In this document: piece after piece, positions 49,601 through 57,672 of the stretch | Position numbering within the stretch: the stretch's first letter is position 1 | How the letters are laid out: each line of letters begins with the position of its first letter | Assembly (NCBI RefSeq): GCF_046098205.1 | Contig: NZ_JBJURJ010000007.1 | Span: 186,001-250,000, forward strand | Direction of reading: 5' to 3' | From: Paenibacillus_AR mesotrionivorans | GTDB taxonomy: Bacteria; Bacillota; Bacilli; Paenibacillales; NBRC-103111 | DNA: 64,000 nucleotides | The notes under the pieces: model-generated | Database searches by the model: none | The model's input: only the letters and a program-made list of their open reading frames with translations | What the model was told of the DNA's origin: nothing | Program-made: the position numbers and the translations under genes

Positions 49601-51454
49601 CCGGCTGCCCCTGTCCTTGGCTTGACTCAAGCCGGAGATGGTTATGCCGCGTTGGGGTGGAAGCCGGTAGAGGGGGCAGACCAATACCAGGTGTTCATGC
49701 GTACGGATGAGCAGAAATATGGAGCTGCTCCATCAGCAACGGTAAACAGTTCGGTATACAGCCATACCGCAAACCAATTAAACAACGGCACCCTCTATTA
49801 TTTTGTGGTGAAGGCGGTCAATACAGGAGGGGCAAGTCCCGCTTCCAATGAAGTACAAGCCAAACCGAAGACAGTGCCGGGGGCTCCCTTGAACGTCACG
49901 GCTACAGCCTCCGATGGTCTGGCGGTGGTCAGTTTTACGGCTCCGGCTGATGGGGGAAGTCCGATTACCGGATACGAGGTGTTGAGCTCTCCTGGCGAAA
50001 AGATGGTGGCAGCCCAAGGGAGTCCGGTTACGGTAACGGGGTTGGTCAACGGGCAGACGTACACCTTTACGGTCCGTGCCGTTAACAGTGAAGGGACCGG
50101 CGCTGCTTCAGAGGCCTCCAATGCAGTTACACCCGCCGCAGCAGCAAGTGGTGACGGGGATACAGGCGGAAGTGATCCTGAGCCGTCCTCCCCGTCGGGT
50201 TCCGGGGGCGGGGGCAATACCGGCGGAACCACTAAGGAAACCGGGCTGGGTTCTGCCGTCACAAGCCAGGAGAACGGACAAACAGTTACGGTCATTAAGC
50301 TGGATCCGCAGAAGCTGGCGGCAAGGCTTGAACAGGCGGATGAAGGGGCCGTCATTTCCATTCCTGTAGATACGGCATCTGACCGGGTAGTCGGTGAGCT
50401 GACCGGAGCGATGTTTGGGGAGCTTATCGAAAAGAAAGCGGTAATTGAGCTTCAATCGGAGCAGGCCTCTTACCTGCTTCCGGCCGGACAGATTAATCTG
50501 CCGGAAATTGCACGGCGGTTGGGCGGCGGTGCTGATCTGCAAACCGTCGGGATTCAGATTGAAATGGGCAAGCCTTCTGCCGAAGCGGTACAGCATGTGG
50601 AGCGCACGGCTGCTCAGGACCAGCTGGAGCTGGTGGGAGAACCGGTGCATTTTACGGTAAAAGCACTTTTCCAGGGCAAGGAGATGGAGCTTGCCACCTT
50701 TGCAGCCTATGTGGAGAAAATGATCGCCCTGCCGGAAGGCACGGATAGGGTCGGGAACATAACGGGTGTAGCCTTAGGCGCGGATGGATCCTTCCACCCT
50801 GTTCCTACGAAGATCATCCGGAAGGAAAACCGCTATTATGCCAGTCTGAACAGCTTGTCGAACAGCACGTACGCAGTTGTGCGGCACCCGGTGGCATTCG
50901 ATGATGTGGCCGGACATTGGGCGCAGGAAACAGTGAATAACCTGGGTTCGAGGCTGATCGTGAACGGTACGGACAACGGCTTGTATAACCCGGACCGGGA
51001 GATGACCCGGGCGGAGTTTGCGGCAGTGCTGGTCAGAGGGCTTGGTTTGATGCCGGAGGCAGGGGCATCTGCGTATACAGACGTAGCTCAAGCGGAGTGG
51101 CATAACAGCGCCATCCGCACTGCAGCAGCTTACGGATTGGTGGATGGCTTCGGGGACGGCTCCTTCCGGCCGGAGGAGAGAATAACCCGGGAGCAGGCGA
51201 TGGTGATCATCGCCAGAGCGATGGAGGTAACCGGATTGGAGACGGATCAGCCCGGTGATGCATCCTCCCTGTTGGAGCGCTTCGGGGATAAAGAGCAGAT
51301 TTCAGACTGGGCGGCAGACAGTCTGGTGTCTATTCTCCAAAGCGGTATTGCAGGCGGAAGAACTGGGCAGCTGCTTGAACCCCAGGCTTATGTAACACGG
51401 GCAGAGGTTGCGGTTATGATCGAACGGCTTTTACGGGAATCGGGACTGATTTAA
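46688..51454 (+). CDS. SLH-anchored GH28-like glycosidase with discoidin, Ig-like and FN3 domains
   Basis: 1588 residues from the ATG at 46688 with GGGGAGG ten bases upstream. Signal peptide 1-32 (GGEASA). Residues about 175-560 form a right-handed beta-helix of the GH28/pectin-lyase-like type (KTGVTERTAALQQAIDDAG, ENDGIDIVESQNAVIRNS and ALDDPYS). Asp residues near 354-376 are likely catalytic, but the usual GHG His motif was not found. Then come an F5/8 type C carbohydrate-binding domain (about 575-703), a Big2 Ig-like domain (about 705-790), four FN3 domains (about 791-1150), a Gly/Ser linker, a domain common before SLH modules (about 1190-1395) and three SLH domains (about 1400-1588). It is thus a cell-surface enzyme acting on a polysaccharide, probably pectic. 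Confidence 0.85.
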   Translation: MLKVRQVVVVMLACFLLVGGMPLSWGGGEASADTPPVTGAAAPASISAYVQPSKYAASTNYRVKANGVEIPVVKAFSDYDYAHFSASEGPITYEVTILNTDKVHEYSISPKKLGITADSVVGTKLTFTTQKDEYLIVMMNNRATRLVIAADPAETDAPSASGTGIFHVGQAPYNIAPNGGKTGVTERTAALQQAIDDAGAFGTTQGNGAQGIVYVPAGEYYVGNLVLKSNTALYLQPGAALIGTGKTADYTEHWFKDSMGRPATWWISTAFDSENIKIYGRGTIDGNGQALHDDKTTNNKGMINNLVVPIATSHFKMDGVIIRESAAWAVMPVRSNDLEFTNLKMFNSLGMGENDGIDIVESQNAVIRNSIGIALDDPYSTKAWKEDTDIASGRVPWPGSPEPVRNVLFEDAIAWTKCYGFKIGQGVMQDQSDIIFRDEVVYRAAVGFAIHHKYGTGRVDHVLFENMDVEDISGKNDDNSAWMTMFTVDSGGNGVGPVNDVTIRNITVRDAGESFSKIKGLEGAEYTGLTFENVYMPGKATPAQTLAEMNFVDKEYYSGVTIRPVQGQEPRIKSNMALKQPAVISSNDSTAETAHYAVDGLLSTRSGTKREVDPGWLYVDLGETKRINEVRIIWEAAYAKSYNIQVSEDTEHWTDVYSTTAGKGGTEKIAFSETDARYVRMYGTERATKYGYSMWEFEVYGPEVLPEGITLERKTVSLLPGDTTVMAATVVPLEATNRKVLWSSSNANAALVDDNGLITAKAPGTAVITAKTLNGEWRAAATVTVQKIGAPQLLAATAGDQSVLLSWKPVEGAAGYQIFAAEVPGSYEAPLETVAGSVYSHTVRGLTNGTPYSFVVKANHPGGDSGASNELTATPMEPLPGAPVLNAAVPGDSQAELSWEPAEGAAGYAVYARLAKGAYGLPLATVSGSVYSYTAAGLINGETYTFRVDALNGMGYATASNEVSAMPVAVVPAAPVLGLTQAGDGYAALGWKPVEGADQYQVFMRTDEQKYGAAPSATVNSSVYSHTANQLNNGTLYYFVVKAVNTGGASPASNEVQAKPKTVPGAPLNVTATASDGLAVVSFTAPADGGSPITGYEVLSSPGEKMVAAQGSPVTVTGLVNGQTYTFTVRAVNSEGTGAASEASNAVTPAAAASGDGDTGGSDPEPSSPSGSGGGGNTGGTTKETGLGSAVTSQENGQTVTVIKLDPQKLAARLEQADEGAVISIPVDTASDRVVGELTGAMFGELIEKKAVIELQSEQASYLLPAGQINLPEIARRLGGGADLQTVGIQIEMGKPSAEAVQHVERTAAQDQLELVGEPVHFTVKALFQGKEMELATFAAYVEKMIALPEGTDRVGNITGVALGADGSFHPVPTKIIRKENRYYASLNSLSNSTYAVVRHPVAFDDVAGHWAQETVNNLGSRLIVNGTDNGLYNPDREMTRAEFAAVLVRGLGLMPEAGASAYTDVAQAEWHNSAIRTAAAYGLVDGFGDGSFRPEERITREQAMVIIARAMEVTGLETDQPGDASSLLERFGDKEQISDWAADSLVSILQSGIAGGRTGQLLEPQAYVTRAEVAVMIERLLRESGLI

Positions 51455-51465
51455 TAGGGCATTAC

Positions 51466-51510
51466 GCAAAAGAACCACCATCCTCCTTACAGAGGGCGGT
51501 GGTTCTTTGA
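51466..51510. terminator. Terminator between convergent genes
   Basis: AAAGAACCACC and GGTGGTTCTTT form an 11-bp stem around an inner CCTCC/GGAGG-like pairing, with A/T-rich flanks on both sides. Confidence 0.75.
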
Positions 51511-51528
51511 GCTTCCTGGAGCTTTCGC

Positions 51529-51807
51529 TTACGGCTCAATCAGATAGGTGAGCGTGCCAGTAACCGGTGCGCCCAGAGCCAGCAGGCCGATGGTTTGAAC
51601 ATTACCGATGCTGACGGAGAATGTGGAACCGGCAGGAACGGTAAATTGGAAGGTGGGAGCATTGTAGCGGGTGATAACCAGGGTGACTGCACCGGCCGTG
51701 CTGGCTACGGTTACGACCCCCTTGGTCCCCAGCGGGTCCTGGGCCACATAATAGCCTTGGCCAACGCCGGCAGCTTGGTTGTAAGGGAATACTAATTGAA
51801 TCGCCAT
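51529..51807 (-). CDS. Small jelly-roll-like protein, possibly an Ena-type spore appendage subunit
   Basis: 92 residues from ATG 51807 with AAGGGAGG nine bases upstream. The N-terminus MAIQLVFPYN has no signal peptide. The rest is strand-rich and Gly/Val/Thr-dominated: TAGAVTLVITRYNAPTFQF, VPAGSTFSVSIGNVQTIGL, then VTGTLTYLIEP. The order of strands recalls DUF3992 (Ena) proteins that build endospore fibres, but the N-terminal Cys connector of many Ena proteins is absent. A CATAGACTA box at 51838-51846 on its strand resembles a late-sporulation sigma-K -10. Identity is tentative. Confidence 0.4.
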   Translation of the reverse strand: MAIQLVFPYNQAAGVGQGYYVAQDPLGTKGVVTVASTAGAVTLVITRYNAPTFQFTVPAGSTFSVSIGNVQTIGLLALGAPVTGTLTYLIEP

Positions 51808-51837
51808 GTTTCTTCCTCCCTTCATGCTTTGATACTG

Positions 51838-51846
51838 TAGTCTATG
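51838..51846 (-). promoter_or_regulatory. Sigma-K-like -10 box before the Ena-like gene
   Basis: CATAGACTA on the minus strand fits the pattern CATANNNTA, 31 bases before the start codon. The matching -35 (AC) was not seen at the expected spacing, so support is weak. Confidence 0.3.
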
Positions 51847-51995
51847 AAGCTACTAAGAGAACGGATACGGACAAGTAACGTAAACAAGAATCCATTTTTG
51901 AAAGGATAGAGGAGTGGGTCGCCATATGTCCCGCAGTGGACAGAAACATCCGGGAGTGCGAAAATGAAAAATAAAAAATGTAAAGGGTGAGCACC

Positions 51996-52565
51996 ATGTC
52001 GATCTTGCCTGGTATGGCGGAGTTTAACCGGCAGTTTGTCCAAGAGAAGCAGTATGAGGCGTACTTGACGGATAAGTACCCGGACAAAAAGGTGGCCATT
52101 CTGACCTGTATGGATACCAGGCTGATGGAGCTCTTGCCCAAGGCCTTAGGAATCAAAAATGGCGATGCCAAGTTTATCAAAAATGCCGGGGCTATCCTGA
52201 CCCAGCCCTTCGGGAGCGCCATGAGGAGCATCCTGGTGGCGGTGTACGAATTGGGGGCGCGGGAAATCATCGTGATCGGCCACCACGGCTGCGGGATGAC
52301 GGAGATTGACCCGGGACACATCGTGGAGAAGTTCGTGGAATTCGGAATCGATCCCTTGGTTATCGAAACTCTGGAGCATTCCGGCATCCGCATGGAAAAA
52401 TTCCTGCGCGGCTTCGCCAAAGCGGAGGATGGTGTGATGCATAGCGTCCGTATGATCCGCAGGCATCCGCTTTTCCCCAAATCCGTGCCTGTACATGGCT
52501 GTGTGATGGATTCGGAAACAGGCAAGCTGGACATTATTGTGGAGGATTATCGTGAACAGGACTGA
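51996..52565 (+). CDS. Beta-carbonic anhydrase-like protein, YtiB type
   Basis: 189 residues from the ATG at 51996 with GGGTGAG upstream. Zinc ligands typical of the beta class are Cys38, Asp40 and Arg42 in CMDTR, and His96-Cys99 in GHHGCG. It interconverts CO2 and bicarbonate in the cytoplasm if active. It resembles the short YtiB-like group, whose activity has been less studied. Its end overlaps the start of the next gene by 14 bases, suggesting coupling. Confidence 0.85.
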   Translation: MSILPGMAEFNRQFVQEKQYEAYLTDKYPDKKVAILTCMDTRLMELLPKALGIKNGDAKFIKNAGAILTQPFGSAMRSILVAVYELGAREIIVIGHHGCGMTEIDPGHIVEKFVEFGIDPLVIETLEHSGIRMEKFLRGFAKAEDGVMHSVRMIRRHPLFPKSVPVHGCVMDSETGKLDIIVEDYREQD

Positions 52566-53565
52566 GGCGGGAGCTGTACATCGCATCGTATTAATCGGTC
52601 ATGGCAATATCAGCGAAAAATACGTGGCCGCCATTGCCCGTTTCCCGGAGCGGGTGATGCTTGTGGGAGTCGTAGGGAGGAATGCGGAGAAGTGCCGGGT
52701 GTTTGCTGAGAAACACGGCATTTCTGTCTATGGCACCTCGATTGCAGATGTGGCAGAGCGTTCCGGAGCAACGTCTGCCGTTATCTGTACCCCCAATGCC
52801 CTCCATTATGAAGGAGTGATGGAGGCCTCCCGCCTGGGCCTGCACTGCCTCTGCGAAAAACCCATGGATATCTCCCCGGACCGGCAGCGGGAAATGGTGC
52901 AAAGCTGCCGGGACCATAATGTCCGGCTGGGCGTGTCCTATATGCGGCGGTTCATTCCCCATATCCGGGAGATGAAGAATTGGATCGACTCCGGCAAGCT
53001 GGGACGGATCATGGTGGTGGATGCGGTGATCAAGCATTTCCGGCCGAAGGAGTATTATGATTCCTGGCATGGCACTTGGGAGCTGGACGGGGGAGGTCCG
53101 TTCATGCAGCAGGGCAGCCATCTGTTGGATATGGTGCTGTGGCTGGCCGGCGGATACCGGGAGGTGCTGACAGCCCGGACCTTCCGGGCATACCATGATA
53201 TTGAGACGGAGGATCATGGTTATGCGGTGATCCGTTACGGGAACGGGGCTGTCGGTATGATCGAAGCCTCTACGGCCAGCACCGGGCTGAAAAAGGAATA
53301 CGTGGAGATCACAGGCACACGGGGCAGCATGAAGGCGGATTATGGGGGAATTATCGGGTTCCATGTCCCCGGCGAGGAGAAGCCGGATTGGCCGCTGGCC
53401 AAACCGAACGATGAGCTGTTTGTGGATTTGCTGGAGGATTTTCTCGCTGCTATCGCTGAAGAACGGGAACCGTTTATCTCCGGTGAAGCCGCGGCGCTGT
53501 CCACGGAGCTGGCGTTGGCCATCTATGCCAAGGCGGGACCACCCGTTACTCTGGACACCCGATAA
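52552..53565 (+). CDS. Gfo/Idh/MocA-family oxidoreductase
   Basis: 337 residues from a GTG at 52552 with GGAGG six bases before it. The N-terminal Rossmann fold shows VLIGHGNISEKY and the conserved CEKPMDIS motif (Lys near position 98), where the cofactor and catalytic Lys are placed. The C-terminal domain has the beta sheet typical of the family with DGGGPFMQQGSHLLDMVLW. It oxidises or reduces a sugar or inositol-like substrate with NAD(P). The link to the preceding carbonic anhydrase is only overlap, not function. Confidence 0.85.
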   Translation: MNRTEAGAVHRIVLIGHGNISEKYVAAIARFPERVMLVGVVGRNAEKCRVFAEKHGISVYGTSIADVAERSGATSAVICTPNALHYEGVMEASRLGLHCLCEKPMDISPDRQREMVQSCRDHNVRLGVSYMRRFIPHIREMKNWIDSGKLGRIMVVDAVIKHFRPKEYYDSWHGTWELDGGGPFMQQGSHLLDMVLWLAGGYREVLTARTFRAYHDIETEDHGYAVIRYGNGAVGMIEASTASTGLKKEYVEITGTRGSMKADYGGIIGFHVPGEEKPDWPLAKPNDELFVDLLEDFLAAIAEEREPFISGEAAALSTELALAIYAKAGPPVTLDTR

Positions 53566-53599
53566 AACGCCTATATCCATTTTCTCCCGCCGCCGCCCA

Positions 53600-53629
53600 T
53601 TGACGTAAGCCAACGCGGGATAGTATGAT
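53600..53629 (+). promoter_or_regulatory. Sigma-A-type promoter upstream of the rtcB leader
   Basis: TTGACG and TATGAT are separated by 18 bases, 27 bases before the leader ORF start. Confidence 0.6.
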
Positions 53630-53655
53630 GCAACTAATTCAAACGAAAGGAGTCG

Positions 53656-53739
53656 ATGAGCATGACCGGCATTCAACGAACTGCACACCAATTGAATAGG
53701 CGATTCCTGCCATCGGTCTCTCGGAGCAGTACGAGATAA
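53656..53739 (+). CDS. 27-residue Arg/Ser-rich leader ORF before rtcB
   Basis: An ATG at 53656 (a second at 53662 fits the AAAGGAG site better) opens 27 codons ending at TAA 53737. It reads MSMTGIQRTAHQLN, then RRFLPSVSRSSTR. Six of its codons are for Arg, and these are CGA, AGG, CGA, CGG and AGA among others, which are uncommon choices in highly expressed genes. The ORF is followed 43 bases later by a terminator hairpin, so it may act as an attenuation leader that stalls when charged tRNA-Arg is short. This is inference; no alternative antiterminator structure was identified. Confidence 0.45.
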   Translation: MSMTGIQRTAHQLNRRFLPSVSRSSTR

Positions 53740-53782
53740 TAGGACCTGTGTTTTCACGCACCCTATTTCTATCGGAATATGC

Positions 53783-53815
53783 AGCCACGGGCCATGATGG
53801 TCTGTGGCTTTTTTA
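53783..53815 (+). terminator. Intrinsic terminator inside the rtcB leader
   Basis: AGCCACGGGCCA and TGGTCTGTGGCT form a 12-bp stem (two wobble pairs) over TGA, followed by six T. It lies 40 bases before the rtcB start, so it must be bypassed for rtcB expression from the upstream promoter. Confidence 0.7.
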
Positions 53816-53855
53816 TGCTTTTTTTAACCTAATCAAGAGAGGAAAGAATGAATAT

Positions 53856-55274
53856 ATGGATACCAATTATTACCGGAAGGTGCAGCTTCCCGCAGGAGAT
53901 GTGCATGTGTATGCAGGGGATTCCCTGTTTGCGGAGCTGAATTACAAAGTGTTCGAAATGGCCAACAACAACCTGCAGATTCCTAACCAGGTCTACATGA
54001 GCTATACTCCCGATGTGCATGTGGGTGTGGGAACCTGCATCGGTACTACTGCTGTATGGCGGGCGGCCGACGGTTATGTGTCCCCGTCTATTGTGGGCAG
54101 CGATATCGGCTGCGGCATGCGGGTGCATCTGACCAATCTGCACAAGGACGAAGTGAAGGATGTGAAGCTGCGCCGCAAGCTGGTGAAGGCCATCGAGAGG
54201 CTGCTGCCGGTGGAGGATCATGCCCGTGGGCATTTCTCCGACATCCGGCTGGAGCATGTGGTCCTGAAGGGGCTTCACGGCCTGCCGAAGAAATATCTGC
54301 CTGATGGCTACACGCCGCGCAAAAGCCGTTCCCTCACCCATGTGGAGCAGAGCAAGTTTACCCTCGACGAGGAAGCGTTGAACTTGTTTCCCGAACGGGT
54401 CTGGCACCGGTCCCACCGTCAGCTGGGCACCTTGGGAAATGGCAACCACTTTGTGGAGATCCAGTCCATTGAGATTGCCGAGCCCATGCGGCAGATTGCG
54501 GAGACCTGGGGTCTCTTCGACGGCCAGGTGGCGGTGATGATCCACTCCGGCTCCCGTAACTGGGGAGGGTCGGTGAGCCAATACTGCGGCAGCCTGATGA
54601 AAAAAATGATGCAGAAGGAAGGTTTGGGCACGGCCGATCCCAATCTGCTGTTTGCGCCTCTTGCCCACCAGGAGGGCCGGAATTATGTGAGTCTGCTGTA
54701 TTCCGCCTTGAACTATGCGGTAGCCAACCGGCATCTGATCGCCTACGCAGTAAGGGAAGCGGGGAAGGAAGTGTTCGGCTCCAAATTCGAAATGAGCGTG
54801 CTTTATGATCTGATGCATAACTACGCCTGGCAGGAGGAGCATGAGGGGGAAGACTATTTTGTCCACCGGAAAGGGGCAACCCGCGCTCTGCCCGCCCATC
54901 ATCTGGATAACCCGGAGCCGTACCGGGAAACAGGCCATCCTGCCTTAATCCCTGGCTCCATGGGGTCCTCCTCTTATATCATGGTGGGGGCGCCGGGCGG
55001 CAAGGACAACTTTTATTCCATCTGCCATGGGGCAGGCCGGATCCGCTCCCGCAGCCAATCCAAAAAGCTGATTACCGTGGATGCCTTCTCCGCCGCCCTG
55101 AAGATCGGGACGGAGGATGAGGTGGTGGTGAACCACAAGTCACTGGAGGCCTTGGTGGATGAATCCCCGCAAGCCTACAAGGATGTGGACCAGATTATTG
55201 AAAGTGTAGTGGGCGCCGGGCTGGCCCAGGTGGTGGCCAAGTGCAAGCCCCTGGCTGCGGTGAAGGGTGTCTGA
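53856..55274 (+). CDS. rtcB: RtcB RNA ligase
   Basis: 472 residues from the ATG at 53856 with GAGAGGAAAG upstream. The metal- and GMP-binding motifs are complete: GSDIGCG with Asp83 and Cys86, LGTLGNGNHFVE, HSGSR, HRKGATRA, PGSMGSSSYI and HGAGR with His391, the residue that becomes guanylylated. RtcB joins RNA 2',3'-cyclic phosphate or 3'-phosphate ends to 5'-OH ends using GTP and Mn2+, repairing tRNAs and rRNAs cut by nucleases. The next gene encodes a TerD-domain protein on the same strand. There is no archease or RtcA gene nearby. Confidence 0.95.
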   Translation: MDTNYYRKVQLPAGDVHVYAGDSLFAELNYKVFEMANNNLQIPNQVYMSYTPDVHVGVGTCIGTTAVWRAADGYVSPSIVGSDIGCGMRVHLTNLHKDEVKDVKLRRKLVKAIERLLPVEDHARGHFSDIRLEHVVLKGLHGLPKKYLPDGYTPRKSRSLTHVEQSKFTLDEEALNLFPERVWHRSHRQLGTLGNGNHFVEIQSIEIAEPMRQIAETWGLFDGQVAVMIHSGSRNWGGSVSQYCGSLMKKMMQKEGLGTADPNLLFAPLAHQEGRNYVSLLYSALNYAVANRHLIAYAVREAGKEVFGSKFEMSVLYDLMHNYAWQEEHEGEDYFVHRKGATRALPAHHLDNPEPYRETGHPALIPGSMGSSSYIMVGAPGGKDNFYSICHGAGRIRSRSQSKKLITVDAFSAALKIGTEDEVVVNHKSLEALVDESPQAYKDVDQIIESVVGAGLAQVVAKCKPLAAVKGV

Positions 55275-55509
55275 TTTATAACTCGTAATACTTTCACCCT
55301 GTTGGACTCCTCGGTAATCTGGCACAATAGGGTCAATCAGGCTATGGCCATCCTTCCTTCTCCATCCCTTTACTGATACTAGGGTGGCCGGTTTCCTGAG
55401 GACGGCATGCCGGGCTATCGCGTTTCTTCCTTCTACAACCATTGGAGCTTATAGAGATGCGGATTTCCCGGCAATGCTTATCCATTTGAACGAAGGAGGT
55501 TTCCGAAAT

Positions 55510-57597
55510 ATGAATCATTCCATCTATCTGAGAAAAGCGGGGAAGCTCATTGTCCATCCGGGCCAAAGCTGGCTCCCGGAGTCTTATCTGGCCACGGCGA
55601 TGAAAAATGTGGAGTCCTTGGGCTACACCTTTTCCAAGCAGCTGATGGAGGTATTCCGGACGCTTTCCAAAGGTGAATTTACGGCGGTGTATACCGTGTT
55701 GGTGAAAGAATTAAGGGTTATTGTGGGCGCGCATGTGGCTTATAAACCCATGTATCCGCAATTTCCCGATCAGGTTATGGATGCGGAGGATATCGAGCTT
55801 TACATCAATGCCATTCTGCATTATATTACCCTGGCCCTTCCGGGGGAGGGGGCAAAGGCGCGGCTTCCTCTGCTGGACCGGGTTGACCTGAAGGTGATCG
55901 GTCTTGGGGACGAAGCGGACTTTGCCCGGTTGATCCGGCAGCTGGTCCAGGCCAACGGCTCTATCTCGGATAGCGATAAAGAGGGGATTGATTGGGCTGT
56001 TGCCCATGTGGCGGACCTGGAGGCCATTCTGCCGGAGGAGATTCCCTCCAAGGAAAATATAGCGTTTGTTGTTGGTGCGCTGTTGAAGCATAATCGGGTA
56101 AGCATGGGTCTGATCCGGCGTTACTTCAGAACGGCGACGGATGTACTCCGTCTGGCCGCCGCCATGTCCGGCGGGGATGTGAGTCTGGCTGCTTCCACAA
56201 GGTTCCGTTCCTTCACACGCGCCGAAAGACGGCTTTTGCTGGATCTTCTGGAGGGCTGCGGCAATATGGTGGAGGATATGCTTCGTTATAAGGAGCGTTG
56301 GATCCGGCTTGGTGAGCGTCTGCATCCGGCGGAATACAAGCAGCGGTTTTCCCAATGCCGGGAGGCCTTCGACATTCTCCGGAATGACCGGCCTTACCAA
56401 ACCTTCAACAGCAAGGTGGAGCTGGCGCTGCTGTCAGGGGATGTATGGGAGGCTGTGGAGCTTCTGGAATCCCGCCCCGGCGAGTTTGCCAGACGTTTGG
56501 ATCACTTGCTGCGGATAAGCGGAGAAGCAGCCGACATTGTGGAGTTTTTCCGGCTGAAAGCCCCAGAGGTGTCCACTCCTGTACTGCTCCAGGTGATGGC
56601 GCATTTTGACCACCGCAATGATGGACAGAAGCTGCGTATCTTTTTCCCCAAGGGCAATGTGGGCAAGGCCGTGGCGGTAGATAACCGTCTGCCGAAGCTG
56701 GGCCCCGCAATCTGCGCAGAACTGGCCGCTATCTGCCGGGAGGCACTGGTGCAGCGGTTCGCCGGGCTGCCCGCGTTGGGTAAGGTCTATCTGGATGAGC
56801 GCCTGAAGGATCATCTGGTGCCTTACTCCCAGCGGTCCGCCAGCAAGTCTCTGCGCACCCTTGTAAGAGGCAGCAGACTTGAGCTGCCCGAGGGTGATAC
56901 CATCCGGTTCTTCACCTGGTGGAAGGAAGGGGAGGTGGATGGCAAGCCTACGGGACGGGTGGACATTGACCTGTCTGCCGTTATGTATGACAGCCGCTGG
57001 AAGTATATGGAGCATATTTCGTATACGAATCTCCGGTCCGCCAAATACCGGGCTGTGCATAGCGGCGATATTACTACTGCACCTCGTGGAGCGTGCGAGT
57101 TTATCGACATCGATATTCCCTCCGTCCTGAACTATGGGGGCCGGTATGTGGTGGCTTCCCTGAACTCCTTCACTGCCCAGCCTTACTGCGATCTGCCGGA
57201 ATGCTTCGCCGGGTGGATGATGCGGAAGGTGCCTGGCTCCGGGGAAATCTTCGAACCCGCTACGGTGGTGGATAAGGTGGATCTGGCTGCGGATACGGAG
57301 ATCGCCATTCCGGTTATTCTGGATTTGAAGGAAAGAACGGTGATCTGGACGGATATTGCTCTGACCCGGCAGCCGGACTACTACAACAATATAGAGGGCA
57401 ACCAACGCGGGATGGTGCTGATGGGCAAGGCCATGACCTCCCTGCGAAAGGCGAATTTGTATGAGCTGTTTATGCTCCATGCCCAGGCCAGAGGCGAGCT
57501 GGTGGGAAACCCGGCTGAAGCAGATACCGTCTATTCTCTGAAAAAAGGAATTACACCCTTCGATACCGCCACGATTTTGGCAGAATATATGCAGTAA
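55510..57597 (+). CDS. Large TerD-domain protein next to RtcB
   Basis: 695 residues from the ATG at 55510 with AAGGAGG nine bases before it. Residues 1-450 are mostly helical with no recognised catalytic motif. The C-terminal part (about 470-690) fits a TerD-like fold: RFFTWWKEGEVDGK, RVDIDLSAVMYDSRWKY, YTNLRSAKYRAVHSGDIT, then EFIDIDIPSVLNYGGRYV. The latter has the acidic calcium-type positions of TerD proteins. TerD proteins belong to tellurite resistance and phage-stress operons. Pairing of a large TerD protein with RtcB fits published ideas of RNA-repair conflict systems. Its activity is not known. Confidence 0.65.
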   Translation: MNHSIYLRKAGKLIVHPGQSWLPESYLATAMKNVESLGYTFSKQLMEVFRTLSKGEFTAVYTVLVKELRVIVGAHVAYKPMYPQFPDQVMDAEDIELYINAILHYITLALPGEGAKARLPLLDRVDLKVIGLGDEADFARLIRQLVQANGSISDSDKEGIDWAVAHVADLEAILPEEIPSKENIAFVVGALLKHNRVSMGLIRRYFRTATDVLRLAAAMSGGDVSLAASTRFRSFTRAERRLLLDLLEGCGNMVEDMLRYKERWIRLGERLHPAEYKQRFSQCREAFDILRNDRPYQTFNSKVELALLSGDVWEAVELLESRPGEFARRLDHLLRISGEAADIVEFFRLKAPEVSTPVLLQVMAHFDHRNDGQKLRIFFPKGNVGKAVAVDNRLPKLGPAICAELAAICREALVQRFAGLPALGKVYLDERLKDHLVPYSQRSASKSLRTLVRGSRLELPEGDTIRFFTWWKEGEVDGKPTGRVDIDLSAVMYDSRWKYMEHISYTNLRSAKYRAVHSGDITTAPRGACEFIDIDIPSVLNYGGRYVVASLNSFTAQPYCDLPECFAGWMMRKVPGSGEIFEPATVVDKVDLAADTEIAIPVILDLKERTVIWTDIALTRQPDYYNNIEGNQRGMVLMGKAMTSLRKANLYELFMLHAQARGELVGNPAEADTVYSLKKGITPFDTATILAEYMQ

Positions 57598-57608
57598 GCA
57601 GGAGCAGT

Positions 57609-57637
57609 AAGCCCGGGCAGCCGGGCTTTTTTCTTTT
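57609..57637 (+). terminator. Intrinsic terminator between the TerD gene and the ADP-ribose cluster
   Basis: AAGCCCGG and CCGGGCTT form an 8-bp stem over GCAG, followed by a T-rich run. Confidence 0.8.
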
Positions 57638-57644
57638 CCACAAC

Positions 57645-57672
57645 TTGACATAAGAAAGTGAGGGTATATAAT
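57645..57672 (+). promoter_or_regulatory. Promoter of the NrtR-NADAR-macro-PARG operon
   Basis: A perfect TTGACA is followed after 16 bases by a perfect TATAAT, 43 bases before the regulator gene start. Confidence 0.8.

Larger units (their letters stand above)
53566..53855. other. Leader region of rtcB
   Basis: About 290 bases that hold a promoter, a 27-codon ORF with its own ribosome site and an intrinsic terminator, in that order, before the rtcB start. This is the layout of an attenuator-type leader. Confidence 0.6.

Noticed and set aside
53783..53815. T-box riboswitch before rtcB
   Set aside because: No T-box sequence or stem I specifier loop was found; only a plain terminator with a short leader ORF is visible.
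53829..54938. A 369-codon open frame on the minus strand
   Set aside because: It is antisense to rtcB, whose motifs are complete; the minus frame has no recognisable domain.
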